64,000 nucleotides of DNA from SVFI01 sp045546735 (GCA_045546735.1 JAZQDJ010000056.1:1-64000); one strand, 5' to 3'. Positions 52,420 through 62,632 are shown, counted from the stretch's first letter. Notes: generated from the sequence alone by a model not told the origin. Numbers and translations: made by a program.

Positions 52420-53400
52420 GTGGGAGACGTTTTATCTCAGGAAGAGATAGACCGATTGCTGCAAGGATTAAACAGCGGCGAATTGGACGCGGAAGAAATG
52501 AAAGAAACGCCGGAGAAGATTACGAAAAATTATGACTTCAAGCGACCGGCCAAGTTTTCTAAAGAGCATCTGCGAACGCTGGAAATTATATTCGAACATT
52601 ACAGTCGTTTGTTGTCAACGAACCTGCCGGTGTACCTTCGAAAATCGGTTCAGGTTAATGTGGCCAGTTCGGAAACGTTTACTTTTTCTGAATTTACCAA
52701 TGCGCTCAGTAATCCGGTCGTGCTTGGAATTATTAATTTTGAGCCGCTTGCCGGAAATATCATATTAGAACTTTCACCAAACCTCGGATTTGCAATATTA
52801 GACCGAATGCTTGGTGGTTCCGGAGTTCCGCTTGAGAAAAACAGGGAATTTTCGGAGATAGAGATGTCCATTCTTGACAAGATAATGATTGCGTGTATGC
52901 AGCTTTTAAGAGAGCCGTGGAAAAACGTAGTTGATTTGGATCCGTTTATGGAGCGAATTGAAACGAATGCGCAGTTTGCACAAATTATTGCACCGAACGA
53001 AATGATAGCGATTGTTACATTGAATGTCCGTATCGGTGATGTGGATGGATATATGAATGCATGTCTTCCGTACATTACGTTGGAAGAAATCATGGATAAA
53101 TTAAATACGAAATTCTGGTTCTCCACAATGCAGAGCGTTAGTGATGAGGATTATGCAGAATATATTGAGTCGATGATTAAGAGAACGACAGTGCCGGTAA
53201 AAGCGGTGCTTGGAAAGAGCATTGTTTCGGTATTGGATTTCGCCAATTTACAAGTGGGAGATGTCATTCGGCTTGATTCCAAGGTGGATGAGGAACTTTC
53301 GGTCTACGTTGGTAATTTAAAAAAATTCACTGCGTTGCCGGGTACGCATAAAGACAATTATGCGGTCAGGGTAATGTCGGTAGTGAGAGAGGAGGAATAA
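52420..53400 (+). CDS. fliM: flagellar motor switch protein FliM
   Basis: FliM forms the C-ring and receives CheY-P. The 326-aa protein starts with the CheY-binding peptide VLSQEEIDRLLQGL. A CheC-like middle domain contains FKRPAKFSKEHLRTLEIIFEHYSR and PLAGNIILELSPNLGFAILDRMLGG. A SpoA (FliN-like) C-terminus (about 250-326) follows. GTG 52420 is preferred over GTG 52411: AGGAGGTGA (52406-52414) covers the earlier codon. Confidence 0.97.
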   Translation: MGDVLSQEEIDRLLQGLNSGELDAEEMKETPEKITKNYDFKRPAKFSKEHLRTLEIIFEHYSRLLSTNLPVYLRKSVQVNVASSETFTFSEFTNALSNPVVLGIINFEPLAGNIILELSPNLGFAILDRMLGGSGVPLEKNREFSEIEMSILDKIMIACMQLLREPWKNVVDLDPFMERIETNAQFAQIIAPNEMIAIVTLNVRIGDVDGYMNACLPYITLEEIMDKLNTKFWFSTMQSVSDEDYAEYIESMIKRTTVPVKAVLGKSIVSVLDFANLQVGDVIRLDSKVDEELSVYVGNLKKFTALPGTHKDNYAVRVMSVVREEE

Positions 53401-53403
53401 AGC

Positions 53404-54582
53404 ATGGACGGTATGCTGTCTCAAGATGAGATAAATGCGTTATTGAGTGGCATGGATATCGGCGGAGATACCCCGGCCCCGGCAGATGAGCCGAAGACGG
53501 GCGGAGTAGAGCTGAGTGATATTGAAAAAGATGCGATTGGTGAAATTGCCAATATCAGCATGGGAACCTCGGCAACGACGCTGTTTTCTCTTGTTAACCG
53601 AAAAGTAAATATTACGACACCGGTTGTGTCTGTTGCTAATTGGAGCAACTTTATCGATGATCAGGAAAGACCATGTGTTTTTATTCAGATTCGATATACA
53701 GTGGGGCTTGACGGAGCCAATATTTTAATATTACGTGAACATGATGTAAAAGTTATCACAGACCTTATGATGGGTGGAGATGGTACGAATACAGAGGGAG
53801 AGCTTGGAGAGCTGCATTTAAGTGCGATTTCTGAGGCGATGAACCAGATGATGGGTTCTTCTGCAACTTCTCTTTCCTCAATGCTTGGAAAGATGATTGA
53901 TATCAGCCCGCCTGATGCGAGTCTTGTAAATCTTCTTGATAATAAGCGTGGAGGAGATATTGCACCATTCCTGGATGATGATTTTGTTAAAATTGAATTC
54001 AGAATGCAGATTGATGATCTCGTGGATAGTACAATCATGCAGCTGTATCCGATTGAGTTTGCAAGATCGCTCTACGATATCTTTATCGGAAATCAGATGG
54101 GAGATGCACCGGCACCTGAACCGGCACCGACTCCGGCACCTGTTCCTGCACCGCAGCCGTTTGTACCGGAAATGGTAGCACCACAGCCGATGCCTGATCC
54201 GATGGCGATGGGATATGCGCAGCCGCAGATGGCGATGTCGCAGATGGCGATGCCTCAAATGGCAATGCCGCAGATGATGCCTCAGAATATGAACATTCAG
54301 CCGGCACAGTTCCAGGCGTGCGGTAATCCGGCGGTAGCAGGCGTCAGCCAGGAAAACATCGGTCTGATTATGGACGTTCCTCTGGAGGTAACGGTTGAAC
54401 TCGGACGAACAAAGAAATCAATTGCTGAAATTCTTGATTTTACACCCGGTACGATTATCGAACTGGATAGGATTGCAGGTGAGCCGATTGACGTACTGGT
54501 CAATGGCAAGTTTGTTGCCAAGGGTGAAGTTGTTGTAATCGAAGAAAGTTTCGGTATCAGGGTAACTGAAATTGTAAAATAA
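53404..54582 (+). CDS. fliY: flagellar switch phosphatase FliY
   Basis: FliY is a FliN-type C-ring component that also dephosphorylates CheY-P. The 392-aa protein begins with a CheY-binding peptide (MLSQDEINALLSGMD). Two CheC active-site helices follow, each with the ExxN pair (EIANISMGTSATTLF near 45 and EAMNQMMGSSATSL near 144). A Pro/Ala/Met/Gln linker (about 232-300) with repeated MAMPQM motifs joins this to the SpoA/FliN C-terminal domain (about 320-392). It starts 3 bases after fliM. Confidence 0.96.
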   Translation: MDGMLSQDEINALLSGMDIGGDTPAPADEPKTGGVELSDIEKDAIGEIANISMGTSATTLFSLVNRKVNITTPVVSVANWSNFIDDQERPCVFIQIRYTVGLDGANILILREHDVKVITDLMMGGDGTNTEGELGELHLSAISEAMNQMMGSSATSLSSMLGKMIDISPPDASLVNLLDNKRGGDIAPFLDDDFVKIEFRMQIDDLVDSTIMQLYPIEFARSLYDIFIGNQMGDAPAPEPAPTPAPVPAPQPFVPEMVAPQPMPDPMAMGYAQPQMAMSQMAMPQMAMPQMMPQNMNIQPAQFQACGNPAVAGVSQENIGLIMDVPLEVTVELGRTKKSIAEILDFTPGTIIELDRIAGEPIDVLVNGKFVAKGEVVVIEESFGIRVTEIVK

Positions 54583-54606
54583 GTAATAGAAATAGGAGAA
54601 AAAGAA

Positions 54607-54969
54607 ATGGCAAAGAATATTTTAATTTGTGACGATGCAGCTTTCATGCGAATGATGATCAAGGATATCCTTACAAAGAACGGATACAATGTGGCCGGTG
54701 AGGCAGAAAACGGTGCAAAAGCCGTTGAAAAATATGCTGAGGTAAAGCCTGATCTTGTGCTCATGGACATCACAATGCCTGAGATGGACGGTATTCAGGC
54801 GTTAAAGAAGATCAAAGAAAATGATCCGGGTGCAATGGTTATCATGTGTTCAGCAATGGGTCAGCAGGCTATGGTTATTGAATCAATTCAGGCCGGCGCA
54901 CGTGACTTTATTGTTAAGCCGTTCCAGGCAGACCGTGTATTGGAAGCAGTAAAGAAAGTAGTGGGATAA
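54607..54969 (+). CDS. cheY: chemotaxis response regulator CheY
   Basis: This single-domain receiver of 120 aa is the CheY type. Acidic pocket Asp9-Asp10, phospho-acceptor Asp54 (LVLMDITMPEMDG), switch Ser82 (CSAMGQQ) and Lys104 (VKPF) are all present. CheY-P binds FliM and FliY to control rotation; both partner genes are directly upstream. It is followed one base later by fliO. Location inside the basal-body gene cluster is usual for Clostridia. Confidence 0.96.
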   Translation: MAKNILICDDAAFMRMMIKDILTKNGYNVAGEAENGAKAVEKYAEVKPDLVLMDITMPEMDGIQALKKIKENDPGAMVIMCSAMGQQAMVIESIQAGARDFIVKPFQADRVLEAVKKVVG

Positions 54970-54970
54970 T

Positions 54971-55354
54971 ATGGGACTCTTAGCTTCGGGAAGTTTAGAG
55001 TCGGTTGCAAGGTTACTTACGACACTTCTCATTTTTGCGTTTGTCCTGTTCATTACATTTTGGACTTCGAAGTTTGTTGCAGGTTATCAGAAACAGAAGA
55101 TGGTAACGGGGAACATGGAAGTGGTTGAGACGGTTAGGATTGCACCGAATAAGTACCTTCAGATTGTCCGTGCGGGGGAGCAGTATTATATGATTGCTCT
55201 CGGAAAAGACACGGTCAGTCTGATTGCGCAATTAGATCCGGAAGAACTGCAACTTAAGGATAATACACAGATGCCGGCGCAGTATATGGATTTTAAATCG
55301 ATATTGGAAAAGGCAAAGAACAGCAGAAAAAAGCAGGCGGATGACAATGAATAA
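54971..55354 (+). CDS. fliO: flagellar export component FliO
   Basis: FliO is a small membrane protein that helps FliP assemble into the export gate. The 127-aa protein has one helix (about 14-34) followed by a FliO-type segment (VVETVRIAPNKYLQIVRAGEQYYMIALG) and a basic tail. It overlaps the fliP reading frame by about 8-14 bases. Confidence 0.88.
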   Translation: MGLLASGSLESVARLLTTLLIFAFVLFITFWTSKFVAGYQKQKMVTGNMEVVETVRIAPNKYLQIVRAGEQYYMIALGKDTVSLIAQLDPEELQLKDNTQMPAQYMDFKSILEKAKNSRKKQADDNE

Positions 55355-56198
55355 AAAAGCGTTACGTATTTCTGCCATTGCTCTGTTGCTCGGAATAGTT
55401 GTCTACTGTACAACGATGACGGTTTATGCTACGTCACTCGGTGACAATCAGGCAGGCGCGACGGAGGATCGGACTTATATTAATGATCCGGGGAGTTCTG
55501 AGACGGCGGAGGAACTGGGCGAACTTAATATAGCAAATACGATGACAATTACATATGATGACGGTAACGGTACTGTGGCGGGACCGATTCGGATTTTGTT
55601 GACGCTTACGGCGATTACACTTGCGCCGACGCTTCTTATCTGTCTGACATCTTATACACGTATATTGATTGTTCTGCATTTTACAAGACAGGCTCTCAAT
55701 ACGCAGACAGCACCACCGAACCAGGTGATTATCGGACTTGCTTTGTTTTTGACTTATTTTATTATGAGTCCGACAATAACCCAAATAAATGAAGAAGCAC
55801 TGATTCCTTTTGAGGCAGGGCAGCTTTCGCAAGAGGAAGCGCTTGAAGCAGCGGCGGATCCGCTTCGTGAGTTTATGTATAAACAGACGCAGCTTAAGGA
55901 TGCAAAAATGTTCTGTGAAATCGGCGGTTACGAGTGGACGGGAGACCTTGAGGATATTCCGACAAGTTGTTTGATACCGGCTTTTATGGTTAGTGAACTT
56001 CGGACGGCATTTATTATAGGTTTTGTAATTTATGTGCCGTTTTTGGTAATTGATATGGTTGTTTCGTCAGCCCTTATGAGTATGGGTATGATGATGCTTC
56101 CGCCGACAACGATTTCTATGCCGTTTAAGATATTGCTTTTTGTATTGGCAGACGGATGGAATCTCGTGATTGTAAATTTAGTAAAGACGTTTATGTGA
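55347..56198 (+). CDS. fliP: flagellar export gate protein FliP
   Basis: FliP forms the core of the export gate with FliQ and FliR. The 283-aa protein has an N-terminal signal peptide (about 1-26), then the membrane core with conserved TSYTRILIVLHFTRQAL, FLTYFIMSP and the final PPTTISMPFKILLFVLADGW. ATG 55347 is preferred over 55341 because AGGCGG (55335-55340) would otherwise abut the start. Confidence 0.97.
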   Translation: MNKKALRISAIALLLGIVVYCTTMTVYATSLGDNQAGATEDRTYINDPGSSETAEELGELNIANTMTITYDDGNGTVAGPIRILLTLTAITLAPTLLICLTSYTRILIVLHFTRQALNTQTAPPNQVIIGLALFLTYFIMSPTITQINEEALIPFEAGQLSQEEALEAAADPLREFMYKQTQLKDAKMFCEIGGYEWTGDLEDIPTSCLIPAFMVSELRTAFIIGFVIYVPFLVIDMVVSSALMSMGMMMLPPTTISMPFKILLFVLADGWNLVIVNLVKTFM

Positions 56199-56235
56199 CG
56201 TAAGACAGACTGGAAAAGGAATGGAGTGATGGAGA

Positions 56236-56505
56236 ATGTCAATTGATGTGGTTATGGAAATTGCCAATGAGGCATTGTATACCATTATTTTGACGTCCGC
56301 TCCTCTTTTACTGGTTTCACTTGTGATTGGTCTGATTGTCAGTATATTTCAGACGGTCACGTCTATTCAGGAGCAGACGCTTACGTTTGTTCCGAAAATA
56401 CTCGGGGTTTTTATATCCATGATGCTTTTGGGGCATTGGATGTTGACACAGTTAACAACATTGATTACGGATTTGTGGTCGAATTTTTCGATATATATAA
56501 GGTAG
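56236..56505 (+). CDS. fliQ: flagellar export gate protein FliQ
   Basis: An 89-aa protein with two membrane helices, matching FliQ (ALYTIILTSAPLLLVSLVIGL and QTVTSIQEQTLTFVPK). It joins FliP and FliR in the export gate and lies between their genes, 4 bases before fliR. Confidence 0.96.
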   Translation: MSIDVVMEIANEALYTIILTSAPLLLVSLVIGLIVSIFQTVTSIQEQTLTFVPKILGVFISMMLLGHWMLTQLTTLITDLWSNFSIYIR

Positions 56506-56509
56506 AAAT

Positions 56510-57295
56510 ATGATAGAGTACAGTTTTTCGGTTCAGGAACTTGAAATATTTCTTTTGATCGTTGTCCGCATGACTTGTTTTATTTATGCAGCCCCGTTTT
56601 ACGGAATGAATAATACACCGGGGCAGTTTAAGGTTGCTTTTGGATTGTTTGTTTCATATTTAATATATTTTACAACAATGCCGCATGAGCAGTTGGTTTA
56701 TAATACAGTGCTGCAGTATGCGACGATTGTTTTAAAAGAAGCGATTGTCGGGCTGATGATTGGCTGGGGAGCCAATATATGCAGCTCTATTGTTTTTTTT
56801 GCGGGTCGAATGGTCGATATGGAAATCGGATTTGCGATGGTAAATGCGATGGATCCGACAACGAGAGAGAATGTGACAATTACCGGATTTTATTATCAGT
56901 ATATGGTGACATTGATTCTCATTTTTTCCGGTATGCACAGATATTTGATACAGGCGATAGCGGATACGTATGAATTGATTCCGATAGCAGGTGCTGTATT
57001 TCGTTCGGATTTAATGTTGGAAGCGGTTGTGGCGTTTTTAAGTACTTATATTAATATCGGTTTCCGGATTGCACTGCCTGTATTTGCGGCCATACTGATT
57101 GTGAATGTTGTGCTTGGTATTCTTGCAAAGGTTTCACCGCAGCTTAATATGTTTGCTGTCGGTATGCAGATAAAAATCTTGATTGGTTTGGGAATTATGT
57201 TTTTGACAACGGGGATGCTTCCGTATGTCAGCGATTTTATATATAAAGAAATGAAAGTAATGATAGTCGCATTTGTGGAGGCGATGATGCCATGA
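56510..57295 (+). CDS. fliR: flagellar export gate protein FliR
   Basis: FliR is the third gate subunit. The 261-aa protein has about six membrane helices and conserved segments FLLIVVRMTCFIYAAPFYG and the last-third NVVLGILAKVSPQLNMFAVG. It overlaps flhB by 4 bases (ATGA). Confidence 0.96.
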   Translation: MIEYSFSVQELEIFLLIVVRMTCFIYAAPFYGMNNTPGQFKVAFGLFVSYLIYFTTMPHEQLVYNTVLQYATIVLKEAIVGLMIGWGANICSSIVFFAGRMVDMEIGFAMVNAMDPTTRENVTITGFYYQYMVTLILIFSGMHRYLIQAIADTYELIPIAGAVFRSDLMLEAVVAFLSTYINIGFRIALPVFAAILIVNVVLGILAKVSPQLNMFAVGMQIKILIGLGIMFLTTGMLPYVSDFIYKEMKVMIVAFVEAMMP

Positions 57296-58401
57296 TGGAA
57301 TTAGATCTCCAGTTCTTTGCAAAAGAAGGACCGGGTGGAGAGAAAACTGAAGAGCCTACCGCCAAGAAACTTAAGGATGCCCGTGATGAAGGTCAGGTGG
57401 CTAAGAGTAAGGAAATAGCGAATGCGCTTACAATGATTGGGCTTTTTCTTATATTGAAAGCCACAATGGGATTTATCGGTGAGCGTTTTCTCGGAAGCTT
57501 TTCTGAGGGATATAATAGAATTCCGGAGTTTATTAAACTGCATAACGGAGAGTTTAGGACCAATGATATGGCGATTTATCTTCGTACTGTATTATTGGAT
57601 ATTCTATTGACGGTTGCACCGTTTTTAGCAGTTGGTTTTGTTTTGTCGTTTCTGGGTGATTTAATACAGGTAAAATGGCATGTTACGACAAAACCGCTCA
57701 AGCCAAAGTTTAATAAGTTGGATCCGGTAGCAGGTTTTAAAAGAATGTTCAGTGCGCAGTCACTGGTGGAACTGCTAAAATCCATTTTGAAAATAGCTCT
57801 GATTGCCTATGTGGTATATACGACATTGCGCGACCAGATGGAAGTTATTTATTTGTTATTCAATATGACGCTGTGGCAAGGGATAGCTGTGGCAGGTGAT
57901 ATTGCTATCAGTCTTGGGTTGAAAATTTCGTTTGTTTACATTATCATTGCACTTTTGGATTTTGCATACCAGAAACATAAGTTCCACGAAGATCAGAAAA
58001 TGACAAAACAAGAAGTGAAAGATGAGTATAAGAATGCAGAAGGAGATCCGGCGGTAAAAGGAAAACAGCGTCAGCGTATGCAGGAATCATCCCGTAGGCG
58101 TATGATGCAAAATATTCCGAAAGCGGATGTTGTCATCACGAACCCGACGCATTTTGCAGTGGCAATACAATATGACCTTGATGTTGCTCCGGCACCGATT
58201 GTTCTTGCAAAAGGTGAAGATCATCTTGCAGCTAAAATTAAAGAAGTGGCAAAAGAAAATAAAGTTGAAATTGTAGAAAATAAACCATTGGCACGTATGC
58301 TTTACTACAATGTGGAAATCGGGGAACAGGTTCCGCCGGAACTCTATCAGACGGTAGCAGAGGTGCTTGCTATGGTATATCACATAAAAGGAAAGATATA
58401 A
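57292..58401 (+). CDS. flhB: flagellar export switch protein FlhB
   Basis: FlhB controls the switch from hook to filament export by self-cleavage. The 369-aa protein begins with the usual amphipathic LQFFAKEG and EKTEEPTAKKLKDARDEGQV. It has four membrane helices, and the NPTH cleavage motif starts at Asn284. The C-terminal domain ends in a normal tail. A second ATG at 57295 is possible. Confidence 0.97.
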   Translation: MMELDLQFFAKEGPGGEKTEEPTAKKLKDARDEGQVAKSKEIANALTMIGLFLILKATMGFIGERFLGSFSEGYNRIPEFIKLHNGEFRTNDMAIYLRTVLLDILLTVAPFLAVGFVLSFLGDLIQVKWHVTTKPLKPKFNKLDPVAGFKRMFSAQSLVELLKSILKIALIAYVVYTTLRDQMEVIYLLFNMTLWQGIAVAGDIAISLGLKISFVYIIIALLDFAYQKHKFHEDQKMTKQEVKDEYKNAEGDPAVKGKQRQRMQESSRRRMMQNIPKADVVITNPTHFAVAIQYDLDVAPAPIVLAKGEDHLAAKIKEVAKENKVEIVENKPLARMLYYNVEIGEQVPPELYQTVAEVLAMVYHIKGKI

Positions 58402-58430
58402 AATAACATCGGTGAAAGGAAGGTGACGGA

Positions 58431-60464
58431 ATGAAAAAAGCAGATATCGGCGTTGCGGCGTATGTCCTTGCGGCGTTTATTATGCTTATTGTACCGATTC
58501 CGTCAGGACTTTTGGACGTTTTGCTGGCATGTAATATGGCAGTTGCGTTTGCGATTATGTTCGGGTCGATGTTTGCAAGAGAAGCGCTTGATATGTCGTA
58601 TTATCCGACTATCCTTCTCTTTACAACCGTTTTCAGAATCGCGCTCAATGTTTCGTCCACGAGATTGATTCTTACAACCGGTGATCCGGGTAATGTCGTG
58701 CGTACTTTCGGAGAGTTCGTAGGTGGTAACGACCTGATTATGGGTGCGATTGTATTTGTTATTTTGATTATTATCCAGTTTATGGTAATCAATAAAGGTT
58801 CTGAGCGAGTTGCGGAAGTAACAGCCAGATTTACTCTTGATGCGATGCCGGGTAAACAGATGGCAATTGATGCGGATCTTAATACCGGAGCGATTACAGA
58901 TAAACAGGCAAAAGAGCGCCGCGATAAAATTCAGCAGGAAGCCAGTTTTTTCGGTTCCATGGATGGTGCGGTGAAGTATGTTAAGGGAGATGCGACAGCA
59001 GGTCTTATTATTACAGCAGTAAACATTATCGGCGGTATCTTAATGGGCGTACTTCGTCAGAACATGGATTTTATGGCAGCGTTGGAAGAATACGCAGTAC
59101 TTACGATTGGTGATGGTCTTGTCAGTCAGATACCGTCGCTTCTTATTTCGCTGTCAACCGGTATTCTTGTAACAAAAGGAAGTAAAGATGCTGATTTTGG
59201 TGCAGTACTTGTTAAACAGCTTTTTGGAGTACCGAAGACGATGTATCTTGTTGGTGCAGTATTAATCGGTCTTGGTATTATTACACCTTTGAACACATTG
59301 ATTTTCCTGACGGTAGGTGCGCTTTTTGTTGTAGTCGGACGTATGATGGCAGGTACGCTTGAAATGGCACAGATTGAAAGCGAAGTAAGTGAGGAGGAGA
59401 TGGCGGTCGAGGAAATCCGTCAACCGGAAAATGTCACATCGCTTCTTCAGGTCGATCCAATCGAACTCGAATTTGGTTACGGAATTATTCCGCTTGCGGA
59501 TGTTAATCAGGGCGGAGACTTGCTTGACCGTGTAGTTATGATTCGTAGACAGATTGCGCTTGAACTTGGTACGATTGTTCCGATTATCCGTTTGCGAGAC
59601 AATATCCAGCTCAATCCGAATCAGTATATTATTAAGATAAAAGGAATTCAGGTCAGTGAAGGAGAAATTCTATTTGACCATTATATGGCAATGAATCCGG
59701 GATATGTAGAAGAAGAGATTACCGGTATTAAGACGTTTGAACCGTCCTTCCATCTGCCGGCGGTATGGATTACCGAGGGACAGAGGGAGAGAGCGGAAAG
59801 TCTTGGCTATACCGTAGTAGATCCGCCTTCTATTATTGCGACGCATTTGACAGAGGTTATCCGTCAGCACATTGCAGAACTTTTGAGTCGTCAGGACGTA
59901 CAAAATTTGGTGGACAATTTGCGGGAAAGCAATCCGTCGATTGTGGAAGAGCTTGTGCCTAAGATGCTCGGCCTCGGCGAAGTACAGAAAGTACTTCAGA
60001 ATCTGCTCAAAGAAGGTATTTCTATCCGCGATCTTCTTACTATTTTTGAGACGATGGCAGATTATGCGCCGTCAACGCGTGATACCGACATTTTGACGGA
60101 ATATGCGCGTCAAAGTTTAAAGAGAGCTATTTCAGCCCGGTATTTTCCTGCGAATGAAACGACGAGTGTCGTTACGCTTGATCCGAAAGTGGAACAGGAG
60201 ATTATGGGAAGCGTGAAACAGACAGAACAGGGAGCATATCTTACATTGGCACCGGAGCGTACAAAAGCGATTATGGGAAGTGTTCAGGCGGAAATGGAAA
60301 AATTGGAAAGTCTCGGAAAGAATCCGATTATTATTACATCACCGATTGTTCGTATGTATTTCAAACGTTTGACGGAGGATTACTTCAAGGATTTGATCGT
60401 GGTGTCTTACAATGAAGTGGAAACAAATGTAGAGTTACAATCTGTAGGGATGGTGAGTGCATAA
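58431..60464 (+). CDS. flhA: flagellar export protein FlhA
   Basis: FlhA forms the export-gate ring with about eight membrane helices in residues 1-320. The FHIPEP-type loop (TARFTLDAMPGKQMAIDADL, then ERRDKIQQEASFFGSMDGA) lies among them. A large cytoplasmic domain (about 340-677) docks substrate-chaperone complexes. The 677-aa length is standard. It is followed by flhF without a gap. Confidence 0.98.
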   Translation: MKKADIGVAAYVLAAFIMLIVPIPSGLLDVLLACNMAVAFAIMFGSMFAREALDMSYYPTILLFTTVFRIALNVSSTRLILTTGDPGNVVRTFGEFVGGNDLIMGAIVFVILIIIQFMVINKGSERVAEVTARFTLDAMPGKQMAIDADLNTGAITDKQAKERRDKIQQEASFFGSMDGAVKYVKGDATAGLIITAVNIIGGILMGVLRQNMDFMAALEEYAVLTIGDGLVSQIPSLLISLSTGILVTKGSKDADFGAVLVKQLFGVPKTMYLVGAVLIGLGIITPLNTLIFLTVGALFVVVGRMMAGTLEMAQIESEVSEEEMAVEEIRQPENVTSLLQVDPIELEFGYGIIPLADVNQGGDLLDRVVMIRRQIALELGTIVPIIRLRDNIQLNPNQYIIKIKGIQVSEGEILFDHYMAMNPGYVEEEITGIKTFEPSFHLPAVWITEGQRERAESLGYTVVDPPSIIATHLTEVIRQHIAELLSRQDVQNLVDNLRESNPSIVEELVPKMLGLGEVQKVLQNLLKEGISIRDLLTIFETMADYAPSTRDTDILTEYARQSLKRAISARYFPANETTSVVTLDPKVEQEIMGSVKQTEQGAYLTLAPERTKAIMGSVQAEMEKLESLGKNPIIITSPIVRMYFKRLTEDYFKDLIVVSYNEVETNVELQSVGMVSA

Positions 60465-61691
60465 ATGATTATCAAGAAGTTTCAGGGAAAAACAGAAGAA
60501 GAAGCAATGGAAATGGCGAAAAAAGAGCTTGGAAATTCTGTTGTTCTTATGAATGTGAAACAAGTGAAGAAAAAAGGATTATTCAGCATATTTAAACCTC
60601 AGATGATTGAAGTGACAGTTGCACTTGAGGAAGAACCGGTAGATCAAAGTGCGAATCTCCGTTCGGCGGTGGCAGCAGTCAGTGAAATTGCCAGAAGTCA
60701 GATGAATGAGCCGGAGCCTGCAAAGGCGGAGAAAAAGGAGCCGGTTGTGAAGGCAGAGCCGAAACCGGAAGAAAAACCGGCTGAAAAGAAAGATGACAGT
60801 GTGATTGAAGAAAAACTCAATACGATGATACAGAATATGCTTGAGAAACAAATTGTGCAGAAGGAAGAAACACAAGAGAGTGAAAAGAACGAAAATGTTG
60901 AGTTTTTTAAGCTTTTGTACAATGTCATGATGGAGAATGAACTGAATGAAAAATATGCAAATCAGCTGATTGATGATTTGGACCGTACGATGAAGCCGAA
61001 CATGCCTATCGATTTTATTCTTTCCAATGTATATCAGAAGATGGTGCTCAAGTTTGGAAAATCCTGCACGATTACGCCGGCAAAACAGGGACCGAAAGTG
61101 GTTTATTTTATCGGACCGACAGGAGTGGGTAAGACAACGACGATTGCAAAACTTGCGTCGAAATTGTCTGTAGAACAAAAAAAGAAGATTGCGCTTTTAA
61201 CGGCGGATACATATCGTATCGCAGCAGCGGAGCAGCTTAGGACTTACGCGAGTATTTTAGAGGTGCCGTTTAGGGTTATATATACGGCACCGGAAATTCA
61301 GAATGCAATTACTGATTTTAAAGATTACGATTACATTTTAATTGATACGGCCGGACATTCACATAACAATGTAGAACTGCGCGAAAACATGAAAGACATG
61401 ATAAATGCTTTGGATTTCGGCGTGGAAAAAGAAGTGTATCTGGTAGTGAGTGCGACGACAAAATATCGTGATTTAATCAGCATCGCCGATTCATACAAAG
61501 AGATTACAGATTATAATCTGATTTTTACAAAACTTGATGAAACGACAACCTTGGGAAATCTTTTAAATCTGAAATTATATACAGGGGCAGCAATGTCTTA
61601 TGTAACATGCGGACAAAACGTGCCGGATGACATAGCCGATTTCAACGCACAGGAGACAGTGAAGCTTCTTTTGGGCGGCGGACGGCTATAA
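60465..61691 (+). CDS. flhF: SRP-type GTPase FlhF
   Basis: FlhF is a signal-recognition-particle-like GTPase that sets flagellar position and number. The 408-aa protein has an N-terminal B domain rich in Lys/Glu/Pro (about 75-145) and an NG domain. The P-loop GPTGVGKTTTIAKLASKL begins near 213, TADTYRIAAAEQL and the G3 motif DTAGHSHNN follow, and TKLDETTTLG is the G4 site. It begins directly after the flhA stop. Confidence 0.97.
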   Translation: MIIKKFQGKTEEEAMEMAKKELGNSVVLMNVKQVKKKGLFSIFKPQMIEVTVALEEEPVDQSANLRSAVAAVSEIARSQMNEPEPAKAEKKEPVVKAEPKPEEKPAEKKDDSVIEEKLNTMIQNMLEKQIVQKEETQESEKNENVEFFKLLYNVMMENELNEKYANQLIDDLDRTMKPNMPIDFILSNVYQKMVLKFGKSCTITPAKQGPKVVYFIGPTGVGKTTTIAKLASKLSVEQKKKIALLTADTYRIAAAEQLRTYASILEVPFRVIYTAPEIQNAITDFKDYDYILIDTAGHSHNNVELRENMKDMINALDFGVEKEVYLVVSATTKYRDLISIADSYKEITDYNLIFTKLDETTTLGNLLNLKLYTGAAMSYVTCGQNVPDDIADFNAQETVKLLLGGGRL

Positions 61692-61726
61692 GGATTGTGT
61701 GAAAGGTCGAAAGGACGGTGTAAAAG

Positions 61727-62632
61727 GTGGATCAGGCGCAACAACTTAGAAATATTATTAAAATGAATGCTCCGAAAAACAGGCCGCTGGCACGTGTGAT
61801 AACAGTGACAAGCGGAAAAGGAGGAGTAGGAAAATCAAATGTTTCCATTAATCTGGCAATTCAGTTCCGGAAATTAGGGCAGAGAGTCATTATTTTGGAT
61901 GCGGATTTCGGTCTTGCCAATATTGAAATCATGTTCGGAACCGTACCGAAACATAATTTGTGTGATTTGATTTATCAGGGGAAAGACATCACAGAGATTA
62001 TTACTTGGGGACCGGGTGGCGTCGGTTTTATATCCGGAGGCTCCGGTATTGCGGGATTATCAAATCTGAACCGGGAATATTTGACATACATCATACAGAA
62101 TCTTGCAAAACTTGATTCTATCGCGGATGTGATTATTATCGATACAGGAGCCGGAATTTCCGAAGCGGTACTGGAGTTCCTTGTGGCGAGCGGAGAAATC
62201 ATATTGGTGACAACACCGGAACCGACTTCGATTACAGATTCTTACTCGCTTCTGAAGGCGTTAAACCGCCATCCGCGTTTTAGCAGTGAAATGACGCAGA
62301 TTAAGGTTTTGGCAAACAGGGTGGAAAATCCGCAGGACGGCAGAAGCCTTTATCAGAAATTAAATGCGGTTGTTTCAAGGTATTTGAAGATTCCGCTCGG
62401 TTATTTGGGATCTATACCACAGGATTCGCAGCTTTCTAATGCAGTAATGCAGCAGAAACCGGTTTCCCTGCAAAATGAGAATGCGAAATCTTCACGTGCA
62501 TTTGAGGAAATTACACGCATAATGATGTATGGTGAAGAAGCAGGAACTGTAAAAAAGAGAGGGATGGCTGCATTTTTCTCTCATATTGTTGTAAATAAGA
62601 AAAAAATGGGTTCTGAGAACCCGAAAGCATAA
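61727..62632 (+). CDS. flhG: MinD-like ATPase FlhG (YlxH)
   Basis: FlhG regulates FlhF and flagellar number. The 301-aa protein begins with the activating motif DQAQQLR, which in Bacillus stimulates FlhF GTPase. It then has the deviant Walker A SGKGGVGKSN (about 29-38), VIILDADFGLANIEIMFG, DTGAGIS, and a C-terminal membrane-targeting helix region. GTG 61727 is the start. Confidence 0.95.
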   Translation: MDQAQQLRNIIKMNAPKNRPLARVITVTSGKGGVGKSNVSINLAIQFRKLGQRVIILDADFGLANIEIMFGTVPKHNLCDLIYQGKDITEIITWGPGGVGFISGGSGIAGLSNLNREYLTYIIQNLAKLDSIADVIIIDTGAGISEAVLEFLVASGEIILVTTPEPTSITDSYSLLKALNRHPRFSSEMTQIKVLANRVENPQDGRSLYQKLNAVVSRYLKIPLGYLGSIPQDSQLSNAVMQQKPVSLQNENAKSSRAFEEITRIMMYGEEAGTVKKRGMAAFFSHIVVNKKKMGSENPKA

